A program made the position numbers and the translations under genes. From Craterostigma plantagineum (Eukaryota > Streptophyta > Magnoliopsida > Lamiales > Linderniaceae): a DNA stretch of 64,000 bases. The stretch is from the NCBI GenBank assembly GCA_027422505.1, contig JAPQWV010000358.1:434001-498000 (forward strand), in the 5' to 3' direction. This document shows positions 21,328 through 30,919 of this stretch, in pieces. The number at the start of each line of letters is the position of its first letter. Positions within the stretch are counted from its first letter, which is position 1. Below the pieces are notes generated by a model. That model made no database searches. It saw only the letters and a list, made by a program, of their open reading frames with translations, and was not told the origin of the DNA.

Positions 21328-24300
21328 TTGCAGGTCTGTCATGTGTGGTATCTAGACTCAGGTTGCTCCACACACATGACGGGGAACAAGGAGCTGTTGA
21401 GCAACTTCTCCGAGCGCTATCTCGGAAGGGTCTCCTTCGGGAATAGTCAAATGGCGCCAATTCTTGGAACGGGTGATCTCGTCCACGACAAACTGACGAT
21501 TAAGGGCATCTCTTATGTCGAGGGTCTGAGCTACAATCTCTTCAGCATTGGTCGTTTCTGCGACAAAGGATACAAGGTTCTCTTCGAATCTGACATCTGC
21601 AGCATTATAGATGCCTCAGGACAACCTCTTCTCTCTGGAACACGCACGTCTCATCTCTACATACTCAATCTTAAGACCTCCCGACCAATATGTTTTCTCT
21701 CTCGAGCCGCACCCAAGTTGAACGATTTATGGCACCGGCGTCTTTCACATCTCAACTTCAAGACCATCAACAAACTGCGACAGAACAAACTCGTCAACGG
21801 TCTACCCCAACTGACATATCATAAGGAACACCTCTGCTCTGCCTGTGAATTGGGGAAGATGAAGCGATCGTCTCACACTTCCAAGGAAACACCGTCCTCT
21901 AAGCTCATCCTCGAGCTCTTACACATGGATCTATGTGGCCCAATACCTACGGCCACACTCCGAGGAAGACGGTATATTCTTGTAATTGTCGATGATTTTT
22001 CACGCTACACGTGGACGAAACTCATACGTACAAAGGATGAAGTTCCTGATATAATCATCGAGTTTGTTGTTGCGTCCCAAACTCTTCATCAACAAAAGGT
22101 TCGGATTATCAGAACAGACAACGGAACTGAGTTTAAGAACAAAAAACTCAGTGATTTCTACGCCACTCAGGGCATCACCCAACAGTTCTCAGCTGTGAAG
22201 ACACCGGAACAGAATGGTGTCGCTGAGCGTAAGAATAGAACACTAGTTGAAGCAGCTAGGACTCTCCTCATTCAATCCGGACTTCCTCATTCTCTTTGGG
22301 GCGAAGCTATTCAAACGGCTTGTTACACACAAAACCGGGCTTCAATCCACAAAAGATTCAACCGCACCCATACGAGATGCTGAATAACCGTCGTATCCCC
22401 GATATATCCTATCTGAGGGTCTTCGGTTGCCGATGTTTTGTGGCCAATGATCGCCAACATCTTGGGAAGCTTGATCCAAAAGCAATTGAAGGCATCTTTG
22501 TTGGATATTCACTAAACTCAAAGGCATACAGAGTCTATCTTAAGGAGAAACGATCAGTAATAGAAAGCACGAATGTCACCTTTGACGAAAGCGAAGGCGA
22601 TCTAATAGCTTCTTGTCATATCAGTCCAGAACCAGGTCTTCTACAGACGTTGACAAAAGGTCAACCTTCAACGGCGGGAACTTCCTCAGCTGAGGGCAAT
22701 TGTGGTGAACTAGATCTAGATCTGCTCTTCGAGTACTTCTACCCAGTTCACAAGACTCCCGTCGCCACCACTCAACCTACCGCTGCACCCACTCCACCTA
22801 CACCACCAGCTACTGGCAATAACGTCGTCCCTCCAAACATGGATCCACTCAATCTTAACGAAGACGACATTCTACCCAACCCTGGGAATATTGCTGATCC
22901 TGATGCTGAACCCTCTCAATTTAATACGATTGAGATCTCCTCTTCGGACACCGGGCCCCAATCCAATGGGTTTCAAATAGACACAAATGCGGCCAGCTCC
23001 TCACAAACCAACGTACCACTTTGGGCTCGCTCTCACCCTACCGATCAGATTATTGGGGATCCCACATCTGGTGTTTCAACACGTTCGGCTACGATGAATG
23101 AAAGTCTGTTTGCTTGCTATCTCAGTCAAGTCGAACCATCACGAGTAGCTGAAGCTCTCTCCGATCCTGATTGGCTAATTGCAATGCAGGAGGAAATAAG
23201 TCAGTTTGAACGTCTACAAGTTTGGGAACTCGTACCACGACCTCACAATAGGTCCATTATCGGCACAAAATGGATCTTCAAGAACAAAAAAGATGAAGAT
23301 GGTGTTGTTATCCGCAATAAAGCAAGACTTGTGGCTAAGGGATACACCCAACAAGAAGGCATAGACTACGATGAAACCTTTGCCCCAGTTGCCAGGATCG
23401 AAGCCATACGAATTTTTCTTGCCTTTGCTGCTCACAAGAACTTTAAAGTCTACCAAATAGACGTGAAGACTGCATTTCTGAATGGGTTTCTCAAGGAAGA
23501 AGTGTACGTTGGTCAGCCTGAAGGGTTCTTGAGCGAAGAATTTCCTCATCACGTATATCGACTCTACAAGGCCCTCTACGGACTAAAACAGGCTCCCCGG
23601 GCTTGGTATGACGTCCTTTCAGACTTCCTTGTACAATCTGGCTTCAGGAAAGGATCTTTGGATACAACTCTCTTCACAAAGCGGAGTGGCCCGGACATCA
23701 TGATTGTACAGATTTATGTCGACGACATCATCTTTGGATCGACTGAACCACAACTGTGTGAAGAGTTCGCAGAATTGATGAAAGAAAAGTTCGAAATGAG
23801 TATGATGGGCGAGCTGAACTTCTTTCTTGGTCTTCAAGTAAAGCAACTCCCCGACGGAATCTTCATCAATCAGTCCAAATACATCCATGACATCCTCGAG
23901 AAATATGGAATGAAGGATGCAAAGACTGCTGCTACACCTATGTCACCCTCTGGCCGACCCGACGCAGACCCATCTGGTGTTCCCGTTGACCAAACCGTTT
24001 ATCGAGGGATAATAGGATCTCTTCTGTACCTTACTGCTAGTCGACCGGATATCGTCCTCTCGACAGGAATCTGCGCTCGTTTTCAGGCCACACCAAAGGA
24101 ATCCCATCTCACTGCTGTCAAAAGGATTCTCCGCTACCTCAAAGGAACACCCAATCTGGGTCTGTGGTACCCCACTCAATCGGACTTCAAACTAGTTGGA
24201 TTCTCTGACTCAGATTATGCTGGATGCAAGATGGACCGAAAAAGCACCTCTGGAGCTGCACACTTCTTGGGCGGTAAACTCGTAAGTTGGTCGTCTCGAA

Positions 24301-24669
24301 AACAAAACTGTGTCTCAACTTCGTCGACGGAGGTAGAATATGTCGCCGCCGCTAGTTGCTGTTCACAGCTTTTGTGGATGAGAACCCAACTACGAGATTT
24401 TAATATTCATGTTGATAAAATTCCCATTTATTGTGACTCAAAAAGTGCTATTGCGATGGCGAGTAATCCGGTACATCACTCCAGAACAAAACACATAGAT
24501 ATTCGTCACCACTTCATCAAAGAACATGTAGAACAAGGGACAATTGAATTGCACTACGTCACAACCGAAGATCAACTGGCCGATAGAGTGTCATTTTCAC
24601 AAAACCGTTGGATGTCAAACGATTCCAATACCTAGTGACTATGTTGGGCATGTTGAATATTCAGTTGTG
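21328..24669 (+). pseudogene. pol: Element C pol: protease, integrase, RT, RNase H
   Basis: Starts in the gag frame after two stops. Protease HVWYLDSGCSTHMTG; GAG-pre-integrase LWHRRLSHLNFKTINKL; integrase core with LLHMDLCGPI, IIRTDNGTEFKN and [18 protein letters not shown] (D, D, E all present); RT with [27 protein letters not shown] and the catalytic YVDDIIFGS; RNase H with [17 protein letters not shown] and [14 protein letters not shown] one-base loss near 22365-22375 shifts the frame in the integrase C-terminal part; the frame from 22296 carries on. Near 24590 an apparent 8-base insertion moves the last 25 or so codons out of frame; their homology runs to about 24669. Catalytic residues look intact, so the damage may be recent. 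Confidence 0.93.
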
Positions 24670-24780
24670 ATCAATCGTCTCTACATGAACTTTGATTAAG
24701 TGTACATATTTCCTTTCCACTTCACTCCATTATCTATGTGTCTTCTGAATTCTTATGTGTCCTCTGAATTATGTCCTTTT

Positions 24781-24907
24781 GAGGGGGAGTTTTCGATTAA
24801 GGGGGAGCATCTGATTTTTCTATTATTTTTAAAGGAGATTTTTCGTTTAAGGGGGAGCGTCTGATATTTCATTATTTAAAACGGAAGTTTTACGATTAAG
24901 GGTGAGC
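24781..24907 (+). promoter_or_regulatory. Cluster of polypurine-tract-like repeats after pol (element C)
   Basis: GAGGGGGAG (24781), AAGGGGGAGC (24799 and 24849) and AAGGGTGAGC (24898), each followed by similar CATCTGATTTTT or CGTCTGATATTT sequence, giving a tandem unit of about 50 bases. They copy the true polypurine tract AAAGGGGGAGAT at 30605. Repeated tracts upstream of the 3' LTR have been reported for Sireviruses; here they lie about 6 kb upstream, before the extra ORF. Confidence 0.75.
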
Positions 24908-24944
24908 TTCTTATTTTTCATTATTTAAAATAAAAATTAAAAAA

Positions 24945-24968
24945 AATATATATATATATATATATATA
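24945..24968. repeat. AT dinucleotide microsatellite
   Basis: About 12 TA units following an A-rich run in the element C spacer. A similar run lies in the element A spacer at about 38796-38814. Confidence 0.9.
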
Positions 24969-25074
24969 CGAGTTGAAATTTTAAATTCTGGTCAAACTGA
25001 GTCAAAATCGGACCGATCAAAATATTTTGGGTTGAATTTCAAATTTTTCTGGTCAAAAGGGGTCAAAATTGGGT

Positions 25075-26740
25075 CCAAATCCGCGAAACTCAGCTATGTT
25101 GAGGTTTTGACCAAGCCCGCGAAATTTTCGGCCCATTTACTCAAATTTCGCATGTACAGTGCCTACACTCGTAAAACCCCAAACCCTTAACACTTTTCAC
25201 TTTCCTAAAGATCCCGAGAAAAAATTCAAAACTTTCGCAACCCCTCTCTCAAAATTTCGCAACTCCCCGCGTCACGTCGTCGTCAAAATCTGCTTTCAAA
25301 CTCCGTTTCTTGCTACCTCCATTGTCGCAAATCAGCTTCTCGGTATAATATACCTTAGTTAAATCAATTTCTAGTCACTTTAAGCTGTTTTGCCCCATTT
25401 CGATTATATCTGTTAGGTTGAGAATAAGTTTTTCGCGGCCTCTGAATCGAACTCATGATATGTTGTTTATGTTTAATATCCCCAAATCTGCGTTACCCAT
25501 TCAATTACGAGTCGATTAAGCCCAGATTATAGCGTTTTGGTTGAGATTTGAGTAGGTCTAAGGCTAAAATTATTCGTCGTTTCGCATGCTGTCGCAATAT
25601 GTTCTTCACCGCGAAAAATTCTCAGAAGATTGCTTTAAAAATGTTAACTTTCGCTGCTACAGTGAGAACAATTCCGCGAAAATCTTTCCGAGAAATTTCT
25701 TAAGATTGAAAGTTTCGCTACTACAGTGAGTAATATTCCGCGAAATTTTTATCCGAGAAATTTCAAAGAGCTAAATTTTCGCTGCTACAGTGACTAAAGA
25801 AATGCGAAACTTTCATTCGAGAATTTACATAAGTTAAAATGTTTTTCGCTGCTACAGTATGTGAAGTCCCGCGAAAGTCTATCTGAGAAATCTTCTTTTA
25901 TTCTCGTCAAAACTTTCTCTGCTACAGTGAGTGCCACCCCGCGAAAATCTCACACACTTTCGCATCTTCACTCTTTCGCAACCACAGAGAAACACGAAAA
26001 TTTTCTCAATGCATAAAGTTCTTTTTCCCTTCCACGAAACTTTCATATAACTTGCGAAAAACTACCTTACTTGCGAAAATTCACTCGGAATGCGAAAACA
26101 CTTCAACTTGCGAAAATCTTCTTTATGTGCGAAAATTCGTGAATAGACTAAGTGCGAAATTTCCTTGATACATGCGAATATTAACTCTGAGTGAAACAGT
26201 GCTTTAACGTGCGAAAATTTCCTTCTGTGCGAAAATTCATATGCGAAAGTTCTTTCTTACATGCGAAATTGAGCGATTTCTCGACTTGTCTATGTATGAT
26301 AACTTGCGAATTTTCTCATCACATGCGAAAATTTAGACAACTTGCACACTAGCGAAATTTTACTCACTATGCGAAAAATCCTCATGACATGTCCATGTTC
26401 ACTTACGAAACTTCCCATTGCATGCGAAAATTGTCCTATATGCGAAATTTACCTAATATGCGAAACTCTCTATTACTTAGCGAATTTTCTTTACATGCGA
26501 ATTTTTACCCAATATGCGAAAATCTGCCACTACTTGCCAAATGCGAAACTCTACATTAAATGCGAAACTAGCTTTACTTGTGACAATTCTACCTAGATAC
26601 GAAGGTTTATATGCGAAAAACTTTATATGCGAAAAACTTTCTTTACATGCCCATGAAACTTTATATGCGAAAAACTTTCTCGACATGCTTATATGATATA
26701 AGTTACGAAAATTTCTCTTTACATGCGAAATTTTATACAA
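25075..26740 (+). repeat. Element C spacer: long GCGAAA array before the env-like ORF
   Basis: Words of the form TTGCGAAA, ATGCGAAA, GTGCGAAA and CCGCGAAA fill the spacer. I count about 23 exact GCGAAA in the 700 bases from 26041 to 26740, where chance would give fewer than one. The array stops about 100 bases before the env-like ATG at 26839. The same motif fills the leader before gag (17400-18075). No open frame of note lies in it. Confidence 0.85.
25640..25950 (+). repeat. Five-copy tandem repeat, unit about 65 bases
   Basis: TTTCGCTGCTACAGTGAG-like starts recur near 25649, 25713, 25778, 25845 and 25916, each followed by CCGCGAAA and CCGAGAAATTT. It lies inside the GCGAAA array and suggests that the array grew by tandem duplication. 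Confidence 0.75.
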
Positions 26741-26838
26741 AAATGCAGTAGTTTTCTAGACATATCTACGTTTTCATACTTCGCGATTTCGACACTTAGT
26801 CCACTCTAATCGTATAACAATCACTGTCGAGTACAGAT

Positions 26839-27723
26839 ATGACTAACAAAGATCAAGCCACACTTGAAGCACTTGAGCAGGCTGCAATTCAAAGGGACGT
26901 CGCTCGCATCGAAGTCCACACGCGCACCTATGTACCACCACCCGACCAGATATTTCCCCTAAGTCAATGGGCGGCTCTGATTCCCAACAACTACATGGTG
27001 GATCTGGAGAGCTTTCGGTGCGATGCCCCCGTCATCGTAGAAATCCTCAAAGGGCACCCACTTCGCCACGCCCTCACACATGGCGAGCCAGAAGCTCAAG
27101 TCTATCTTCAACAATTCTGGCATACACTCCAGATAGCTGGACCACTCCGTCTCGCTAAAACCTTGTCAGCCAGAATTGATCAAGACACGGTGGTGCTCAC
27201 CCGCAAGATATTACAAGAAGTACTTCAACTCCCCGTCTACTCACCCTACGACCCACTACCGACACACGAGCAACTGGTTGACGACATTGACAGACTGGGC
27301 TACCAATCAGACAATAAGAAAAAGAAGGGCCCACTTGTCCTCAGTGAAGTCACCACCCGCAATCTACCTCAACCATGGCGAACGTTGTACCTGCTCGTCA
27401 ACAAGTGCATGTCAGGGAAGCATGCTGGTCAGGACCGCGGCAACTTTCAGATTCTCACCATCCTGACCGGCATCGCCCACAACCGCAAGTACAACTACGC
27501 CGATATAATCTGGATGGATCTCGTCTCCATGATCCAACGTCGCGACCGGGAAGTCGCCAAGGGAGTCACAAACCGATTTGTACCCTACATGCGGTGGCTC
27601 CCTGCTCTCATCAAGCACTTCCGCCTGCACTCAACCGACATTCGAATCCGGTCGCCAGCGGAACACTTCGTCATCCCAACCGTCGAGAGGTTCACCAAGA
27701 AAAACACGCCGGCGAAGGATTGA
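26839..27723 (+). CDS. Element C env-like ORF, N-terminal part (294 codons)
   Basis: Extra protein encoded between pol and the 3' LTR. The start at 26839 is the first ATG after the GCGAAA array. Blocks shared with element A (40992 onward) are: FRCDAPVIVEILKGHPLRHAL versus FRCPDDIIVSILQGHPLWHGL (first 20 residues only compared), VYLQQFW, a PQPWRTLYLLVNKCMSGKHAG motif (PHPWKTLFGIIHNCLSPKHAG in A), and YNYADIIW. I see no clear signal peptide or membrane segment here, so calling it an envelope rests only on its position, as in Sireviruses. Similar domains are, from memory, annotated in Asteraceae retroelement proteins. Ends at TGA 27721-27723; the same frame reopens two codons later. Confidence 0.8.
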   Translation: MTNKDQATLEALEQAAIQRDVARIEVHTRTYVPPPDQIFPLSQWAALIPNNYMVDLESFRCDAPVIVEILKGHPLRHALTHGEPEAQVYLQQFWHTLQIAGPLRLAKTLSARIDQDTVVLTRKILQEVLQLPVYSPYDPLPTHEQLVDDIDRLGYQSDNKKKKGPLVLSEVTTRNLPQPWRTLYLLVNKCMSGKHAGQDRGNFQILTILTGIAHNRKYNYADIIWMDLVSMIQRRDREVAKGVTNRFVPYMRWLPALIKHFRLHSTDIRIRSPAEHFVIPTVERFTKKNTPAKD

Positions 27724-27729
27724 CACGCC

Positions 27730-30558
27730 ATGATCATTCCGGACGAAGTGCTCGCCTACGCAGATCAGACAAATCCGCACGTCCGCGAATACCGAGCCAC
27801 AACCGCCGCGTTCCGCGAGAGCCCCCGACCTCCCTCCACTGTCCCTATGGCGCAGATCAACCCCACTGCTCCTATCCCCGGGACTAGCCACACCCCTCCC
27901 ACCACCTCCAAAAAGTCTTCAGGTCGCGCTGCATCCTCCTCCACCCGCGTTCCGAAAAAACGGTCGCGTGAGGATGACGTAAGCCGCCCCACGGAGCGTC
28001 GATCGAAACAAAAACACGATCGACCTCCTCAGCCACAAATAAGCCGAGCCGAACCAATAGGTACAGGAGGTGATGTGTTCACCTCCCGAGTAGAAGTCGT
28101 GGCATCTGGCTCAACCACGCAAACAACCCCACCGACCCACTTATCTTCCTCTCTACAGGAAGGTATTTCATTCCACGAGGAGCCACGTATACCATCGACA
28201 TCCCACTTGGAGATGATCTATGTTGAAACAAGCAGTCCCTCGCCTCAGACTGCATCCTCTTCATGCACATCGAGTCTAGTACCCTCACTCCCCATAATTT
28301 CTCCTATTTCTAGGGCACATACACCTCTTACCGCACCACAGAGTCTTAGTGACCCTGTCAGAACGCTCGGTGATGTCTATGTGACTGAGAGCGGAAGACC
28401 TAGCACGGCCAACATAACAACAACCGTGAGCCTAGGCCATCACACGAGTGAGTCTGTCTCCTCGATGATGCCAACGGGAAGTCTGAGTGACCCCGTCTTT
28501 ACCAGACCTGTGCAAACGGGCGGCCGATCGGCTTTATTCACCGATTCGGTGTCAGTTGGATTTCTTCGTGATTCCAACTTGTCAGATTTACCCCATTTTG
28601 TCACCGAGACCGCGCTAGAGACACGTCTTCAAGAGTTTGCAAAGACTCTTGAAGCGTCGATTCTCGATCAAGTCTACGCGCGTCTCGATGCGTCCACCGT
28701 CGACAAAGGCAAAGGTGTGGCCCCGGAGACGCCACCACCCATGCAACACACGGACGCCGATGATCTTCTCTCCTCCATCTCTGCCAAGGAACTATTCTAC
28801 ATCCTCCGAGCCCGATTCGAATCGATGACGGAACTCGACGAGGAAGAACAGGAGATGAAGCGCATAATGACACAACCCATGTCCTGCCGTGCTCAAGGCG
28901 AATCCAGCAGGACCAGGCGCGACGATCAAGATGATGATCAAGATCGCCGCGAGGGGGAGAATAGGCAGCTGGACTCACAATCCCAAGGACTCATGCAATC
29001 GACGCCGCCCTCCTCCTCTGGACCTGAAAAGACGCCTGCACCAGAAACCTCACAACCCACTAGCCAAAAATCCCACCCTGTTCACCCCGAGTCACTAGCC
29101 AAAACACCCTCACCACCACCCATTACCGTCTCCGAAACTCTAATCGTCACATCGACATTAGAGACCACCTCAACATCATCTCCACCCACCACCTCGGAAC
29201 CTCTAGCTGTCACATCGACGCTAGAGGCCACCACCACATCTACACCACCCGTCACCCAAATCATCCTTGCCAAAACCATCACCTCAACCGAACCACCAGA
29301 ATCTCCACCAATTCCATCCCCACAATCCACTAACTCCTCCGACGCTACACCCTCGCCACCACACAGCCATACCCCTCTCAACATTGATCCCAACCTGGCT
29401 TCCGAGGATGTCTATTGCGCACAGAACGAAATCGAAGCCTACATCTTCAATGATGAATGGCTATACACGCCCGCCGATGGAGTAGCAGCTAGGAAGTTGG
29501 TAGAAAACGCTCGACGTCTGCTCATGGAGGCCTCACTTACGCTGATCAACACCGCAGACGACGAGAACGGAGAGGAGTACGACGCTGAACCGGCCGAGCT
29601 TGAGGACATCCTGCAATTCCAAGCGCAGCAAACTGAAGCCCCTGCTGCTCAAACGGATGTACCCACGGTGGATATACCGGAAGCACCGTGGGAAAACAAA
29701 AAGATCACCGCACCGTTTCAAGAAGAGATCAGGAAGAGGATCTGGCGACGCAAGGAGCAGATCATCACCACCTTCGACGAGTATGAGCTGATGAACATCC
29801 AAAGTTGGAGCGAGAGAAAGAAGCAACTCTATCGATGGAGCCTTCTGTGCCACAAATGCACAGATAGGACGCTGTCCGATGAGGAAAACATCGCTCAGGA
29901 AATGAGTCGGGCCCCCATCTGCAAAGTCACTGACCTCCGCCAAGAGTCCAAAGGACCTGTCCATTACCCGGTATTCACGGTAATGAGGCAGAATGAGAGC
30001 TACTGTGAAGTCAGTGAGGCGGACTTCAAGTTTCTGCGCCTGGGCGACCTGTACAGCATGCTGGAATCCATGAAGCAGTTCAGACTCGTCCTCAGAAGCT
30101 CTGGACATCTCATACGTGCTGAACCGGTCACCATGGGATATGTGGCGATCAAACGCCACATGCTCCGACAGGTCAGATTCTTCGCCACCCACGATCTGCA
30201 GATGGCGGTGGAGCACAACCTGAAGAAGGTGAATCTGACTCGCCCATCTTTCAAGAACGCGGACGACTACCGAGAGGGCGATGTGATCGACGGAGATGAT
30301 CCGGCGGTCGTCTACTCGAACTATAAGGGAAAGATGAGGATGCTGCGCTGCTCTGAAGTGGCAAAGTTCTCGGATGGAACGCTCACCATCATCCAAGACA
30401 AACTAATGAAGATCTGCCGCATACTTTCAGAAGAAGATCCCCTCTGCCGATCCAAGTTCGCGAAGCTCATTGACGCTATAGCTAATCGATTGGTACTTCG
30501 AAGGAACCTCCGCGCCTTCGAGTTCAAGCTAGGGCTTCGCGACACACTCACACGCTAA
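27730..30558 (+). CDS. Element C env-like ORF, C-terminal part (942 codons)
   Basis: Same frame as the preceding 294-codon part, with only TGA CAC GCC between them, so the two were probably one ORF of about 1,240 codons. Layout: basic Ser/Pro linker with a KKRSR cluster, a long Ser/Thr/Pro region (about residues 60-290), a helix LETRLQEFAKTLEASILDQV ending in DKGKG, a short SAKELFYILRARF motif, a second Thr/Pro region with a roughly 24-residue duplication (VTSTLETTSTSS / VTSTLEATTTST), an acidic block EDVYCAQNEIEAYIFNDEW, and a C-terminal domain of about 280 residues (IRKRIWRRKEQI, VHYPVFTVMRQNESYC, HMLRQVRFFATHDLQMAVEH, KFSDGTLTIIQDKL). The C-terminal domain also occurs in element E. It ends 46 bases before the polypurine tract. 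Function unknown. Confidence 0.82.
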   Translation: MIIPDEVLAYADQTNPHVREYRATTAAFRESPRPPSTVPMAQINPTAPIPGTSHTPPTTSKKSSGRAASSSTRVPKKRSREDDVSRPTERRSKQKHDRPPQPQISRAEPIGTGGDVFTSRVEVVASGSTTQTTPPTHLSSSLQEGISFHEEPRIPSTSHLEMIYVETSSPSPQTASSSCTSSLVPSLPIISPISRAHTPLTAPQSLSDPVRTLGDVYVTESGRPSTANITTTVSLGHHTSESVSSMMPTGSLSDPVFTRPVQTGGRSALFTDSVSVGFLRDSNLSDLPHFVTETALETRLQEFAKTLEASILDQVYARLDASTVDKGKGVAPETPPPMQHTDADDLLSSISAKELFYILRARFESMTELDEEEQEMKRIMTQPMSCRAQGESSRTRRDDQDDDQDRREGENRQLDSQSQGLMQSTPPSSSGPEKTPAPETSQPTSQKSHPVHPESLAKTPSPPPITVSETLIVTSTLETTSTSSPPTTSEPLAVTSTLEATTTSTPPVTQIILAKTITSTEPPESPPIPSPQSTNSSDATPSPPHSHTPLNIDPNLASEDVYCAQNEIEAYIFNDEWLYTPADGVAARKLVENARRLLMEASLTLINTADDENGEEYDAEPAELEDILQFQAQQTEAPAAQTDVPTVDIPEAPWENKKITAPFQEEIRKRIWRRKEQIITTFDEYELMNIQSWSERKKQLYRWSLLCHKCTDRTLSDEENIAQEMSRAPICKVTDLRQESKGPVHYPVFTVMRQNESYCEVSEADFKFLRLGDLYSMLESMKQFRLVLRSSGHLIRAEPVTMGYVAIKRHMLRQVRFFATHDLQMAVEHNLKKVNLTRPSFKNADDYREGDVIDGDDPAVVYSNYKGKMRMLRCSEVAKFSDGTLTIIQDKLMKICRILSEEDPLCRSKFAKLIDAIANRLVLRRNLRAFEFKLGLRDTLTR

Positions 30559-30604
30559 ACCACCAACGCCACGCTCAAGATTCAAGACTCCCAACAATTG
30601 ACAC

Positions 30605-30616
30605 AAAGGGGGAGAT
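30605..30616 (+). promoter_or_regulatory. Polypurine tract (element C)
   Basis: AAAGGGGGAGAT immediately before the 3' LTR; primes plus-strand cDNA. Confidence 0.93.
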
Positions 30617-30914
30617 TGTTAGGATATTTAATTGATTGTGTCAATAGTTTAAGTCTTGGGATTAATTTTGTATTAATCTATTAACTTTGGTTTTGGACTA
30701 GAATGTAATAATTTTATTTTTAGTGATTGGCCCTTAATATACCTAGGGTTAATGTGGTATATAAGGTTTTACCAACTCACTTTGAAAGCTAATCAAAGAT
30801 TAAAAGGCAAACCCTAATTTTCACACACTACACACACTAAAAGGTGAGAAACTCTCCCTTCTTCATTCCATTTAGCCTCTTTGATTCCTTGTTTGGTGCA
30901 TTTCGGGACCAACA
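30617..30914 (+). repeat. Element C 3' LTR
   Basis: 298 bases, same ends as the 5' LTR and 2 differences from it. Followed by TSD AAAAG (30915-30919). Confidence 0.97.
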
Positions 30915-30919
30915 AAAAG

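Larger units (their letters stand above)
16642..30914 (+). mobile_element. Element C: young 14.3 kb Sirevirus-like Copia with env-like ORF
   Basis: Complete: LTRs 16642-16939 and 30617-30914 (298 bases each, 2 differences seen), primer-binding site 16942-16953, 1.4 kb leader, gag 18385-21324, pol 21328 to about 24669, 2.2 kb spacer, env-like ORF 26839-30558 split by one stop, polypurine tract 30605-30616, TSD AAAAG. It is nested in B, which is nested in A. With substitution rates commonly used for plant LTRs, two differences would mean well under one million years; that dating is inference. Damage seen: frameshift near 22370, an apparent 8-base insertion near 24590, and the TGA at 27721. Confidence 0.96.

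Noticed and set aside
24580..24600. hAT transposon footprint as the cause of the 8-base insertion at the end of C pol
   Set aside because: The inserted AGAGTGTC is not a duplicate of either flank, as a hAT footprint would be.
29533..30396. 287-codon minus-strand ORF
   Set aside because: Antisense shadow of the conserved C-terminal domain of the element C env-like ORF, which has matching sequence in element E on its own coding strand.
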